A stretch of DNA of 64,000 bases from assembly GCF_004379335.1 (NCBI RefSeq), contig NZ_CP038013.1, positions 992,001 through 1,056,000 of the forward strand, given 5' to 3'. This DNA is from Spiroplasma gladiatoris. GTDB lineage: Bacteria; Bacillota_I; Bacilli_A; Mycoplasmatales; Mycoplasmataceae. The position numbers and the translations under genes were made by a program. Shown here in pieces: positions 9,406 to 19,226 of the stretch; position 1 is the first letter of the stretch; each line of letters begins with the position of its first letter. The notes under the pieces were generated by a model. That model did not search any database. It was not told the DNA's origin and was given only the letters and a program-made list of their open reading frames with translations.

Positions 9406-11163
9406 TTATTTTCTAATTTTTTTTAAACCACCTAATGTATTTAAAGATAAATTAATTAGTTGTTCTAGTTGTCTTTGTTTAAATAGCACTTCACATCTAT
9501 CAATCAATTCTTCCATGCCATTGTATTTACCAACATATCTTTCTAAATATACCATTATTTCTTGAGAAATATAATCTAAAAAAATTGCATCCTTTAAATC
9601 TCTAACAATTGTCATTATTTCATTAGTTACTTCTTCTATGTAAAGTGATGCTAATTCTTTTTCTTCATGAGTTTTTATTAATGCCACTCTTTGTTTTAAA
9701 AATTCTTGTAATTTATCTTGTTCATAATTAATAGATTCTAAAAATCTTGGCCCCAATTCTTTAATTGAGCGGTACTGATTAATTTTTACTTCACATTGAT
9801 TTAAAAGACTTTGTAAAAAAATAACATGATTTATTAAACTTGCAACATTGATTGTATTTTTTTCAATTCATTTAGCTGATTTTTCTAAATGTTCAATATC
9901 TTCAATTGAGTTTGACAAAGCTTTTAAAAGTTCTTCTTTTAATTCCATTAAATTAATTTCTTTACCAGTTGATTCACTCACATCAAATCTTGAAAATATA
10001 AGTTCAATATTTTCTTTGGTTGAAATAAATTTTGATCTAGCCTCTTCAAATTGACTACTTTCAATTGTTTTAATTTTACTTAAAGTTTTTGCTTCATGAA
10101 GTTCTTTTTGAATTGCTCAGGTTGCTTTTCAAACTTTATCAAAGTTATTTTTGATATTTTCAGTATCTTCTCTAAAGTATTTTTTTAGTTTATCTTCGTA
10201 CTCGACTGAATCTTTAAAGTTTAAAATTAGATCTTCAATTTCTTCTAATGTACTTCTTACTTTCTTATATTGTAAGTTTTTTATTTGATTTAAAGCTTTA
10301 ATTCTTAATTGATCTACTTGATATTCTAAGTTTAAATAATTGTTTGCGTTTAAATTTAGCTTTTCTCTACTTGAAGTGCCAAAAGTAACATATTTATTTT
10401 TTATTTCAGCTAATTTTTCAGGAATAACAGCTTTAATGTATGAAAAGGTTTCAGGAATTGCTTCTAACAACTCTATTACAAATAATAAAGAAGCTTTAAT
10501 TTTACCTAATAAATCTCATGAAGCTTTTAACCAACCTTCTTCCATATTTATGTAAAAATCTTCGAACAATTCTTCAATTTTTATTACTATACCATTTAAT
10601 TTTTCATGATCGATTTCATAATCTTTAAATGTAACAATTATCACTTCTTCTTTAATAGCAGAAAAAACTTCTTTTAAATAAGTTACAAAATCACGTTGCA
10701 AGAATTCAACTTCAATTTTAGAATAAATTTCTACATATAAATCATAAATAGTATTATTAATTGAAGCTAAATTTTGATAAACTTTTTGATAATTTTTATA
10801 GTTTGATATCAGTGGTTTTGTTGTACTTCTATCTTCAAGTAGTTTAACAAACTCCAACATAATTTTTGAAACTTGCTTTTCATAAATCAACTCAAATTTT
10901 GTTCTTCAAACATAGTATTCTTTTTCAAGATCTTTTGTTTCATCATAAATGTTTGATATTCTTCTTATAAGGTTTTTTAAAGATGATTTAGTTATTGCAT
11001 CATATAGATCAATTGTTTTTGCAATAGTTTGAATTATGTTTTTATGTATAATTAAAACTATTGTTAAAATTAAACTTATTAAAAATAATCCAAAAAAGAT
11101 TGCTGTACAAGCAATCAATATTGGATCTGTAAACATATTATTTATATTTCATGTAAGTACCAT
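9406..11163 (-). CDS. ezrA: EzrA-like septation ring regulator
   Basis: 585 residues with many UGA Trp codons. There is an N-terminal membrane helix (about residues 13-38, ending LISLILTIVLIIHKN) and then long spectrin-like helical repeats rich in Leu, Glu and Lys, the architecture and length (about 560-580) of EzrA, which modulates FtsZ ring formation at the membrane. I start it at the ATG at 11163 because GAGGAAA lies 8 bases upstream; a later ATG at 11136 has no ribosome binding site. Sequence motifs of EzrA are weak, so the call rests mainly on topology and length. It is likely co-transcribed with thiI. Confidence 0.7.
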
Positions 11164-11297
11164 AAATATTTCCTCGTTTTTATTATAGCACATAAGATAT
11201 TACTCTTTAATTCATATAAAATACCGCAAAAACACTTTACATTTATTAAATTTTTATTAAAAACTATATTAAAAACATATATAATTATTATTGGTTA

Positions 11298-11380
11298 ATC
11301 TGCAGGCAAACATAATAAAATAATTAGTCTATGATTTGAAAAGCGTGAGTAACCCTTGCAGATAAGGGCGAACATAGACT
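11298..11380 (+). promoter_or_regulatory. rpsD leader RNA with pseudoknot (putative S4 autoregulatory element)
   Basis: An outer stem AGTCTATG (11326-11333)/CATAGACT (11373-11380) encloses a hairpin CCCTT/AAGGG (11353-11368). Its six-base loop GCAGAT is the perfect complement of ATCTGC at 11298-11303, giving a pseudoknot. The element sits 57 bases before the rpsD start. Ribosomal protein S4 is known to repress rpsD by binding such leaders in Bacillus; assignment here is by position and fold. Confidence 0.6.
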
Positions 11381-11436
11381 TCCTTTATTAGAGTTTGTAT
11401 TTTAATAGCGATTTTCCAAAAAAATAAGGAGAAATA

Positions 11437-12054
11437 ATGTCAAGATATACAGGATCTAAATTTAAAAAAGCTCGTCGTTACGGGTTTTCAATCTTAGAAA
11501 CAGGAAAAGAGTTTTCTAAAGGTAAAAAAAGAACTACTGCTCCAGGTCAACATGGATCAAGAAGAACTAAATTGTCAGGTTATGGACAACAAATGCAAGA
11601 AAAACAAAAACTTAAATTTATGTATGGTTTAACAGAAAGACAATTTAGAAATACATATGCAAAAGCAAAAAAATTAGCTGGAATTACAGGTACTAATTTC
11701 TTACAATTACTTGAATCAAGACTAGATAATATCGTTTATAGAATGGGGCTTGCTTTAACAAGACAAGGAGCAAGACAATTAGTATCACATGGACATATTT
11801 TAGTAAATGGAAAAAAACTAGATATTCCTTCATATATTGTAAAACCTGGTGAAACTATTGCATTAAAAGATAAAATGCATAAAAATGATAAAGTAATTGA
11901 AGCAATTGCTTCAAGTGCAAAAACTGTTGAATTTGTTAAGTTTGATCAAAAAACTTTCTCAGGATCATTTGTTAGATTACCAGAAAGAAATGAATTAAAT
12001 CAAGAAATTAATGATGCACTAGTTGTAGAATGATATAACCGTTTAATTAAATAA
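11437..12054 (+). CDS. rpsD: 30S ribosomal protein S4
   Basis: 205 residues including a UGA Trp at 12031-12033 (end VVEWYNRLIK). It is a primary 16S rRNA-binding protein that nucleates 30S assembly. The N-terminal [20 protein letters not shown] and the S4 RNA-binding domain ([14 protein letters not shown], then [20 protein letters not shown], about residues 91-130) are standard. The AAGGAG ribosome binding site lies 7 bases before the ATG. Monocistronic, with a structured leader upstream and a terminator downstream, consistent with autoregulation. Confidence 0.98.
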
Positions 12055-12081
12055 AAAATTGTGTTTTAAACACAATTTTTT
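12053..12081 (+). terminator. rpsD intrinsic terminator
   Basis: AAAAATTGTGTTT pairs with AAACACAATTTTT, followed by a T tract, immediately after the rpsD stop codon. Confidence 0.9.
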
Positions 12082-12138
12082 TTATCACTTTATTAGATCT
12101 TTTTGGTCAAAATTTTTTATTGTATAATTTTTAATTAA

Positions 12139-13716
12139 TTAAAGTTCAATTACTTTATCAAAATTGTTATTATTTATAGTATTACTTGTATGAGAAATAT
12201 ATAAAATTGTTTTATTCATACTTTTAATTATTTCTTCAATAATGTCTCGATTATTTTTATCTAAGTTTGATGTTATTTCATCAAATATCAATATTTGTCT
12301 ATCTTGTAGTAATGCTCTAGCGATTGATATTCTCTGCATTTCTCCACCAGACAAGTTATTAGTATCAATACTAATGATTTTTTCTAAACTTTCTAAATTT
12401 GCAAGTTTTTCTAAATTTACTTTTTTTAAAACTTCAATTATTTTTTCATTACTCACGTCTTCATTAAATAAAGTTAAATTATTTTTTAATGTATCATTAA
12501 AAATAAATGTTTTTTGAGGCATATATCAAATTAAGTTTTTAATATTTTCTTTGCCTACTGATTTATAATTTAATTCATTGTTTAATAAAATCTTTCCACT
12601 ATAATTATCAATTAAACCAAATATTATGTTGAATAATGTAGATTTACCTTTACCAGATTCTCCAACAATCAAATATTTTTCATCTTTTTTAAATTCTAGA
12701 TTTAAATTATCAAAAATTTGTTTGTTATTTATTTCATAACTTAAATTTAACAGTTTTAAATTTTTAAAATCTATTTTTTCAATATTTTCTTCTGCTACAT
12801 CATGAGGTTTAAATTTTTTTACAATTATTGATCCTGCCTTAATTACAAAAGCTGATCCAAATAAACCATTTACTCCATTAAAAAATGTACCTGAAATGTT
12901 TGCAACCGAAAGCACTGCACCAACTTCTGTATAATTATTTAAAGCTAAATAAATAGATACAAATAACATTATCATTTGACTTGCTATGAATAAAGCAAAT
13001 AAAATAAATCCTTGAAATGAGTTTGCATAACCATATGAAGAAATGGCTTTTTCTTCTTTTTTACTTGCTAAATTAATTAAATTATAGAATTTTCTTTTTT
13101 CATTTGCATATGAAAAAACATAATATCCACTTATTAAATTTTCTACTCTACTAGAAAAGTTTTCTTTTGCAACTGACATTTTTTTAGTTGATTTTGTGAC
13201 TCAAGATTGAACAAGAGAAGGAAGAATTATCATTAATAGAGTTGTTCCGAATAATGATAAACCAATTATTCAATGGAAAGTAAATATTGCATAAGTAGAT
13301 AAAATTATTGCTGAAATACTTTTTACAACATTAAAAATATTATTTATACATAAGTTTTCAATTGAGTTAACATCATTTGTATATCAAGAAATATAATCTC
13401 CTTTTTTATATTTTTGAAATTCTATATCGTTAAGTGAATTTATTTTTTTTGATATTAAATCTTTTAGCGAAACTTTAATTTTATAAATAGCTTTAACTTT
13501 TATTAAATCTGAAATATAGTTTAATAAAATCGATATAATAAAAGATACTAAAACAATAATTGTGTTTTTAGTAACAATATCAATGTTATTTGCAACAACA
13601 TTGTTTAAGACACTTGATAATTTATAACCTCCATAAACTATACTTGCGTTAGATAGGGTTGTTAAAAATGCGTACATTAAAATTAAGTACCAATATTTAT
13701 TAGTTATTTTTGTCAT
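12139..13716 (-). CDS. ABC transporter, fused permease-ATPase (exporter type)
   Basis: 525 residues. Residues 1 to about 300 form the transmembrane domain with about six hydrophobic segments (starting KYWYLILMYAFLTTLSNAS). The nucleotide-binding domain follows: Walker A GESGKGKST (about residue 350), signature NLSGGEMQR (about 447), Walker B ILIFDEITSNLD and the switch His in YISHTS. All catalytic motifs are intact. Such half-size exporters work as dimers and move lipids, drugs or peptides; the substrate is not predictable and no peptidase domain is present. The AAAGGAA ribosome binding site is good. The upstream gene on the same strand encodes a Lys-rich membrane protein 43 bases away, a possible partner. 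Confidence 0.9.
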
Positions 13717-13759
13717 ATAATTCCTTTCAATTTTGTAGTTTAAAATTAAATTTTAATAA

Positions 13760-14380
13760 TTAACAAAATTGAACGAATTGATCTCCATAAATTATTTTAA
13801 TTTTTTTTATATATTTAGTTTTTATATAATTAATTTTAAAATTTGTGAATTTTAAAAAAATTATTTTTAGTTTAATTAATAAACTTTGCAATATTAATAA
13901 AAAGTTTAATTTTATTTTTACAAAATCTTTTAATACTAATTTTATTAAATGATAAATTTTTGTTTTTATTTTTTGTAATGATATTCATTTGATTTGAACT
14001 AGTAAAAAAACAATTGCTATAAAAGATAATAAAATGATTACTAGTACATTAAATAATGAAGACAAATTAAATTTAAATTTATAAATAAATATTGATATTA
14101 CAAATAAGAATATAAATGTTAATACGATTTTAAAATAAAATTTAAGTCAATAAATTCCATCTTTATCTAATTTAGATAAAATTTTAGTTAAATTAAATAG
14201 TAAAGTTATAGTAGAAAATAAAAATACTGTACATAAAAAATTAAAAACAAAAGATATTATATAAAAATCTTTTGAAAATAACGTGTCTTTGTATAAATTA
14301 GTCAGTAAACTTGAAATAACAAATAAATTTATTATTATTAAGCTTCTTAAACTTAAAACTTTTTTTAATATTCTACTCAT
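13760..14380 (-). CDS. Lys-rich membrane protein upstream of ABC exporter, unknown function
   Basis: 206 residues, whole only with UGA as Trp (for example 14147-14149). Four hydrophobic helices lie in the first 130 residues (IIINLFVISSLLTNLY, FYIISFVFNFLCTVFLF, IVLTFIFLFVISIFIY, LVIILLSFIAIVFLLV), followed by a basic amphipathic tail rich in Lys, Ile and Leu that ends in GDQFVQFC, a C-terminal Cys. Base composition is extremely AT-rich, but the frame is preserved for 207 codons. No family is recognised. It precedes the ABC exporter on the same strand and might be its partner, immunity protein or substrate; that is inference only. Confidence 0.55.
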
Positions 14381-14434
14381 AATAAACCTTTTTAAAATTA
14401 TATCAATTTTTATATGTAATATATTTATAAATAA

Positions 14435-14466
14435 AATAAAAAGCTTATAAATATAAGCTTTTTATT
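14435..14466 (-). terminator. Terminator of the dicarboxylate symporter
   Basis: AAAAAGCTTATA and TATAAGCTTTTT form a hairpin with T-rich flanks just 3' of the symporter stop codon on the minus strand. Confidence 0.75.
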
Positions 14467-16119
14467 TTATTTAGTTTTTTTAATCTCTTGTTGTTTTTGC
14501 TTGTAATTTGTTTTAACAGTTTTCGAACTTTCAATAAAAGCTCTTTTATCAATTTTTTGTTCTTGAAACTCTACTTTTAAAACTCTATATTCTTGGTCAA
14601 AAGTATCTTTTAAGGTTTTTAACTCATTTAATTTTATTTGATGTTTTGCAGCTTTTTTACTTAATATGTCTGTATCAACACCAATCATTCCTTCGCTTAG
14701 AGCAACAAGTGTACTTCCTACCATTGCCGCTAATATATTCACTGAAGTTCTACCAATATCAAAAATATCTTCTAGTACCAACATAATTGACATTGTTGCA
14801 TTTTTTAAACTTGGTACTCCTAAAGAGTTTGTTAAACTTGTAATAACAAGAGTAGAAGTTCCAGGTGTTCCTGGTATACCCAATGAAATTATTAAAGTCA
14901 TGATTAATCCAAGAAATAAGAATAACCATATTCCTTGATCATGAATTACTGCAGAGTCTGTTCCTGTTCACATTAAAGCAACCAACAATCCTCCCTCTGC
15001 ACCAGCTCCACCAATCATCCCCATAGTTGTAGATAACGGTATGATTGTTGAAACGCAAGTTTCATCAACTTTCATTTCATCAACTAATGATTTCATTGTA
15101 TAAGGTAAAGTCGCACTTGATGATTGAGTAACAAGACCTTGATAACATGGTCTTCATCCTTTTTGTCATCATTTGTTTGGTTTAATTCTTGCTAATAGTA
15201 AAGTTATTGTTAAATAAATTACACATATAAATAAACTAATGTAAGCTGCACCCAACACTTTACCAACAGAAGATAATGCTGATAAGGATTGAGTAATCAT
15301 AAGGTTAGTTACAATTGACATAATAGCTAAAGGAATAATTTTAATAAAACTGTTAACTATTTTTAAAACTATTTCTCAGCTTGCATCCATTAGTTTTGCA
15401 AAAGCTTCTACTTTTCTTTCATCTTTTTTAGAAATTGCTTTAACACTTAAACCTACTATTGAAGACATTATTATAACAGGAATAACTGCACTTCCCGCCA
15501 AACTACTAAATACGTTTGTAGGTAAATAGTTAATAATCATATCTGGTATAGAAGTTAAGTTAACTCCTTCATCATCACTTTGTTGTTCTCCAAACTTATC
15601 TAAAACTTTTGCGCCATCACTAGTTACTCCTATTTTTAATAAAATTCCTATTCCTGCAGCTATAAAAAATGCAAGAGCAACGTTTATCATTAAAAATGTA
15701 ATTCCTTTTCCAGTAATTCTTCCTACTCTTTTAGAATTTTTCTTTGTAATAGCACGATAGATTGATAAAAAAATTAAAGGTATCATTAAAAGTGTAATTG
15801 AAATAATAAATATTTTTTTAAATATTACAGATCATTTGTCAAGTTCTTCGACTCACTTAAATTCTTCTAATCATTTTCTGTCTTTTGAGTCTTTTGATGT
15901 AAATGTTTCTGGAAAACCTACTATTGCTTGGATAATAACACCAAACAATAATCCTAGTAATAGTCCAGAAAATAAATGTAAAAACTTATTTTTAAACTTT
16001 TTTAGAAAAAATCACAAACCAATTTGCAATGAAAAAAATATAATTATTGCAATTAAAGATTTATAACTTCCAATCGAAATAAAATCTGTGATTTTTTCTC
16101 AAGTTGTAGCGTATATCAT
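14467..16119 (-). CDS. Dicarboxylate/amino acid:cation symporter (DAACS family)
   Basis: 550 residues with about ten hydrophobic segments; imports glutamate, aspartate or related dicarboxylates with Na+ or H+. Family landmarks are VIPVIIMSSIVGLSVKA, the serine-rich re-entrant loop VTQSSSATLPYTMKSL, PLSTTMGMIGGAG, the segment MTLIISLGIPGTPGTSTLV and the substrate-binding helix with DIFDIGRTSVNILA. N- and C-terminal cytosolic extensions (C-terminal about 85 charged residues) make it longer than the usual 420. The AAAGGAA ribosome binding site lies 6 bases before the ATG. The 5' leader contains a leader peptide gene and terminator (16138-16297), so control by charged Asn/Asp tRNA is predicted. 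Confidence 0.9.
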
Positions 16120-16137
16120 ATTTTCCTTTCTACAAAC

Positions 16138-16192
16138 AAAAAAAGAGTAATCCAAAATAAATTAAATTGTTTAATTTATCAGATACTCTTTT
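16138..16192 (-). terminator. Attenuator terminator in symporter 5' leader
   Basis: Minus-strand AAAAGAGTA (16184-16192) pairs with TACTCTTTT (16141-16149). An inner perfect 10-bp stem ATAAATTAAA/TTTAATTTAT lies within, and a run of seven T follows. It ends about 18 bases before the symporter ATG, so a terminated transcript would exclude the gene. The 5' arm lies within an 11-base segment (16186-16196) that is perfectly complementary to leader-peptide codons at 16238-16248. Confidence 0.85.
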
Positions 16193-16225
16193 ATTTATTT
16201 ATTAATTTTTATTTTCTAATTATTT

Positions 16226-16297
16226 TTAAGAAAGACAAAATAAAAGAGCAGCTCTATTATTATCGTCATTATTATTTAATAAAGATTTGCTTTTCAT
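16226..16297 (-). CDS. Leader peptide with Asn/Asp codon run (attenuator peptide)
   Basis: A 23-residue reading frame, ATG at 16297 and TAA at 16226-16228, behind the purine-rich GGGGGA ribosome binding site 7 bases upstream. The product is MKSKSLL, then N-N-N-D-D-N-N at codons 8-14, then RAALLFCLS. Seven consecutive Asn/Asp codons precede the antiterminator strand (16238-16248), and the stop codon lies just beyond it. That is the order expected of a ribosome-mediated attenuator. A stalled ribosome would leave 16238-16250 free to pair with 16184-16196 and block the terminator; a completing ribosome would cover it. Downstream is the dicarboxylate symporter. Inference from sequence, but strongly coherent. 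Confidence 0.75.
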   Translation of the reverse strand: MKSKSLLNNNDDNNRAALLFCLS

Positions 16298-16379
16298 TTT
16301 TAAGTCCCCCATATTTTTATAATATCATAATTTATTACAAATTTCATTTAATGTTAAAATATTTTTAGGTGTATGTATT

Positions 16380-16940
16380 ATGAAAAGATGTGACTGAGCT
16401 AACCTTAATAAAACTTTACAAAATTATCATGATAACGAATGATCAATATGTGAATTTAGTGATTATAAACTGTTTGAAGTTTTATGTTTAGAAATAATGC
16501 AAGCAGGACTAAGCTGAGATATTATTTTAAAAAAGAGAAAGTTTTTAAAACAAGCTTTTAATAATTTTGATTTTTCTTTAGTTAAAAATTATGATAGTAA
16601 CAAAATAGACAATTTGTTAATAAATGAAAAAATTATAAGAAATAAATCTAAGATTTTATCTATAATTAACAATGCAAAAATTTTATATAATTGAAAATCA
16701 ATTTATAATTATAGTTTTTCTGAATATATTTGAAGTTTTACGAACAATAAACCTATAATAAACTTTCCTAAAACACATAAAGATGTACAATCTTTAAATT
16801 TTTTATCTATACAAATATCTAAGGAGTTAAAAACTAAAGGTTTTAAATTTATAGGTCCAACAATTATATATTCTTTTTTACAAGCAATTGGAGTAATAGA
16901 TGATCATCTAATTGATTGTTATAAAAAAAATAAACAATAA
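16380..16940 (+). CDS. tag: DNA-3-methyladenine glycosylase I
   Basis: 186 residues, missed by standard-code ORF finding because of at least six UGA Trp codons. Tag removes 3-methyladenine from alkylated DNA. The zinc/substrate motifs are recognisable: MKRCDWAN at the N-terminus, YHDNEWSI (consensus YHDxEWG), then FEVLCLEIMQAGLSWDIILK and FKFIGPTIIYSFLQAIGVIDDH (consensus GP..cys..QA.G..N/D.H). The ATG at 16380 is the only one giving a full-length Tag; an upstream ATG at 16373 is out of frame and no strong ribosome binding site is visible. Divergent from the symporter leader and convergent with the SDR gene. Confidence 0.9.
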
Positions 16941-16960
16941 AGTTTATTTTCTATTTTTTT
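16931..16960. terminator. Terminator shared by tag and SDR gene
   Basis: AATAAAC/GTTTATT hairpin spans the stop codons of both convergent genes and is followed on the plus strand by a T-rich tract. Confidence 0.65.
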
Positions 16961-17747
16961 GATATTTGTAAACAGAACTAAGCGTTATAGACAGTGGTGC
17001 TCATTTTGTGATTTTTTTAACCAATTTATTAGTTAAACCTGTTACTATGTAATCTTTTTTATTAGTTTTAAGAGCAGTATTTAAACTTTTTTTTGCATAA
17101 GTAGATGTACTCATTACTTTAATAGTAGATTTATATTTTGCTTCTTTTTGATTACTACTACGATTTCAAAAATCTGTTTTTAAAGGCCCAGGGCAAACTG
17201 TTAGTACTCTAGCTTTTGATTTTGTTTTTTTCAATTCAGTATTAATAGCTAATCCTAAACTAAAAACATAGGCTTTTGAAGCATAATATGAAGCAAAAAC
17301 CGGACCAGGAGTAAATGCCGCCATTGATCCAACATTTATTACTCTGCCATATCCTTGTTCATCAAACTTAATTATCATTTTTTTTGTTAAATAATGCAAT
17401 GATTTTATATTTAATTCAATCATATTCATTTCTTGATCAACATCACTTTGAGTAAAAAATCCTCATACACCATAACCAGCATTATTGATAAATATTTCAG
17501 TATCATAATCTTGGCATTTTTTTATTAATTCAACATTATTTTCAAAAACACTTAAGTCAAAATTTCAAGCTATAATTTTTTGCCCTACAAATTCTGTTTT
17601 TAAATTATTCAAGTTTGAAGCATTTCTTGCAACTCCAATTATGTTATATCCTTTTTTTAGTAACTCTTTGCAATATTCATAACCCAATCCTTTACTAGCA
17701 CCAGTTACTACTGCATATTTATTGAGCAATTTTATTTTTTTAGCCAT
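16944..17747 (-). CDS. Short-chain dehydrogenase/reductase
   Basis: 267 residues. NAD(P)-dependent oxidoreductase of the classical SDR type. The cofactor motif AVVTGASKGLGYEY (TGxxxGxG, about residues 12-25), NNAG in the fourth strand (INNAGYGVWG), and the catalytic Ser-Tyr-Lys as VGSMAAF followed by YYASKAYV (YxxxK) are present, as is the PG motif VCPGPLKTDFW. The family is often annotated DltE- or YqjQ-like; the substrate is unknown. It is 8 bases downstream of pgsA and behind AGGAG, so probably co-transcribed with it. Confidence 0.9.
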
Positions 17748-17755
17748 GTTTACTC

Positions 17756-18415
17756 CTATTTTTCAGTTCTTATATCAAATAAAGCTGTTTTATTTTTATG
17801 AACATAGTTGCAAGCTGATGCAATACATAATATAGTTGTAATATACATCGGAACTAAAGCAATTTGATTTATTCAACCAAATTCATCAAATTGTGCATTT
17901 CCTTTAATTTGCCCATTGAAAAATCTAAATCCTACAAAGAAAAGTAAAGTTAATCCAATCATTTCAAACGTAGCTCTATATTTTCCTAATTTATCTGCTG
18001 ACATTACTACTTTGTTTGATGCTAAAATTTGTCTAACTACGTCAATTAAAAAATCTCTACAAATTAAAATTACACACATTCATACAGGAATTATTCCTGC
18101 TATAGAAAAAACAATTAAAACACTATTTGTAAGAAGTTTATCTGCAATAGAATCAAAAAACTTACCAAAAGTTGTTATTTGATTATACTTTCTTGCAATG
18201 TATCCATCAAGAGCATCAGTTAAACTTGCAACAATGAATAAAATACCTGCAATTAGATAAGCGTATGGTAAGTTATAGTTACCAAAATTTATTGAGTTGT
18301 TAAATACCCCAAATAATAGATTAGCTTGATCATTAAAATTACATATAATCATTAATATTATAATGATTGGTATTAAAAAAATTCTTATCATAGTAATTCG
18401 ATTTGCTCAATTCAT
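17756..18415 (-). CDS. pgsA: CDP-diacylglycerol-glycerol-3-phosphate 3-phosphatidyltransferase
   Basis: 219 residues with several membrane helices. It makes phosphatidylglycerol phosphate from CDP-diacylglycerol and glycerol-3-phosphate, the committed step to PG and cardiolipin. The CDP-alcohol phosphotransferase signature D-x2-D-G-x2-A-R-x8-G-x3-D-x3-D is seen as DALDGYIARK, then FGKFFDSIADK (about residues 66-92). The start ATG at 18415 gives MNWANRITMIRIFLIP, the usual PgsA N-terminus, and follows AGGGGAT. The operon continues into the SDR gene. Confidence 0.93.
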
Positions 18416-18434
18416 AAAAATATCCCCTTATTCT

Positions 18435-18463
18435 AATAAAAAACTCTCACACCGTGAGAGTTT
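18435..18463 (-). terminator. Intrinsic terminator upstream of pgsA
   Basis: AAACTCTCAC and GTGAGAGTTT form a 10-bp stem followed by T residues on the minus strand. It ends the transcript of the 18473-19210 gene before pgsA. Confidence 0.85.
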
Positions 18464-18472
18464 ATTGATTAA

Positions 18473-19210
18473 TTACGCAACAGACTTTTGAGCTTTATAA
18501 TAGTTTTTTGAAAGCACACCAGAATAAATATCTGCATTTACCAATAATCCAACAACACCAGCACTTACTCTTGATAATTTAACAACATCATGAACTCATC
18601 CATATTCTTCAACTAAAACATTATAATCAACAAATTGATCTAAATGTAATATTTCATTGTATTTTACCAAAACTTCTCTAGATAAATTTAAAACTCTATC
18701 CAAATCATTTGTGTTAGTTAAAACTTTTAATATATCAATTATAATTGAAAGTTCAGAGTTTTTTTTCAACCTTGTTGGTAGATGTTCGTATCGAGAAAGA
18801 ATATTTGAAGCAAGAGACGACACTTTTTTAATCGCAAAATTATCATCAATTTCTAAAACCTTATTACCATTATGATCACTAGTTAAATAACTTAAATTTT
18901 TATAACATTCTAATATACTTTCAAACGCAACATTTGCAGAAGATAAAATTAACTCATTTTTTGCAAAAATTCTTACATCAAATTTATCATCAATTAGTTG
19001 TGATTGATTTTCTTGTCTTAAATTATTAATGTCAGAAATAATATCTTTAAGTACTTTTTCAAAATCTTCATCTTTGTTTAAAGAGTTAAAATGATTGTAG
19101 TCAAATTTGATTTTAAAGTTTTTATTATTTATTTTTTGATTTTTTAAACAATCATTATTGTAGTAGTTGATAATTTCTTCAAAAGCTTTTTTAAAAATAT
19201 CTATTGTCAT
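18473..19210 (-). CDS. Conserved-looking hypothetical protein
   Basis: 245 residues, acidic and mostly alpha-helical, with a UGA Trp near the C-terminus. Its N-terminal residues 1-110 are rich in Asn, Asp and Lys (TIDIFKKAFEEIINYYNND). The C-terminus holds VHDVVKLSRVSAGVVGLLVNAD. No membrane segment or motif that I recognise. An AGGAGC ribosome binding site precedes the ATG at 19210. It lies downstream of tyrS with 16 bases between and is probably in the same transcription unit, ending at the terminator at 18435-18463. Confidence 0.75.
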
Positions 19211-19226
19211 AATATGCTCCTTTTTC

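Noticed and set aside
13760-13800. AgrD-like peptide pheromone because of the C-terminal Cys and adjacent ABC exporter
   Set aside because: The protein is 206 residues with several helices, and no AgrB, histidine kinase or peptidase is nearby.
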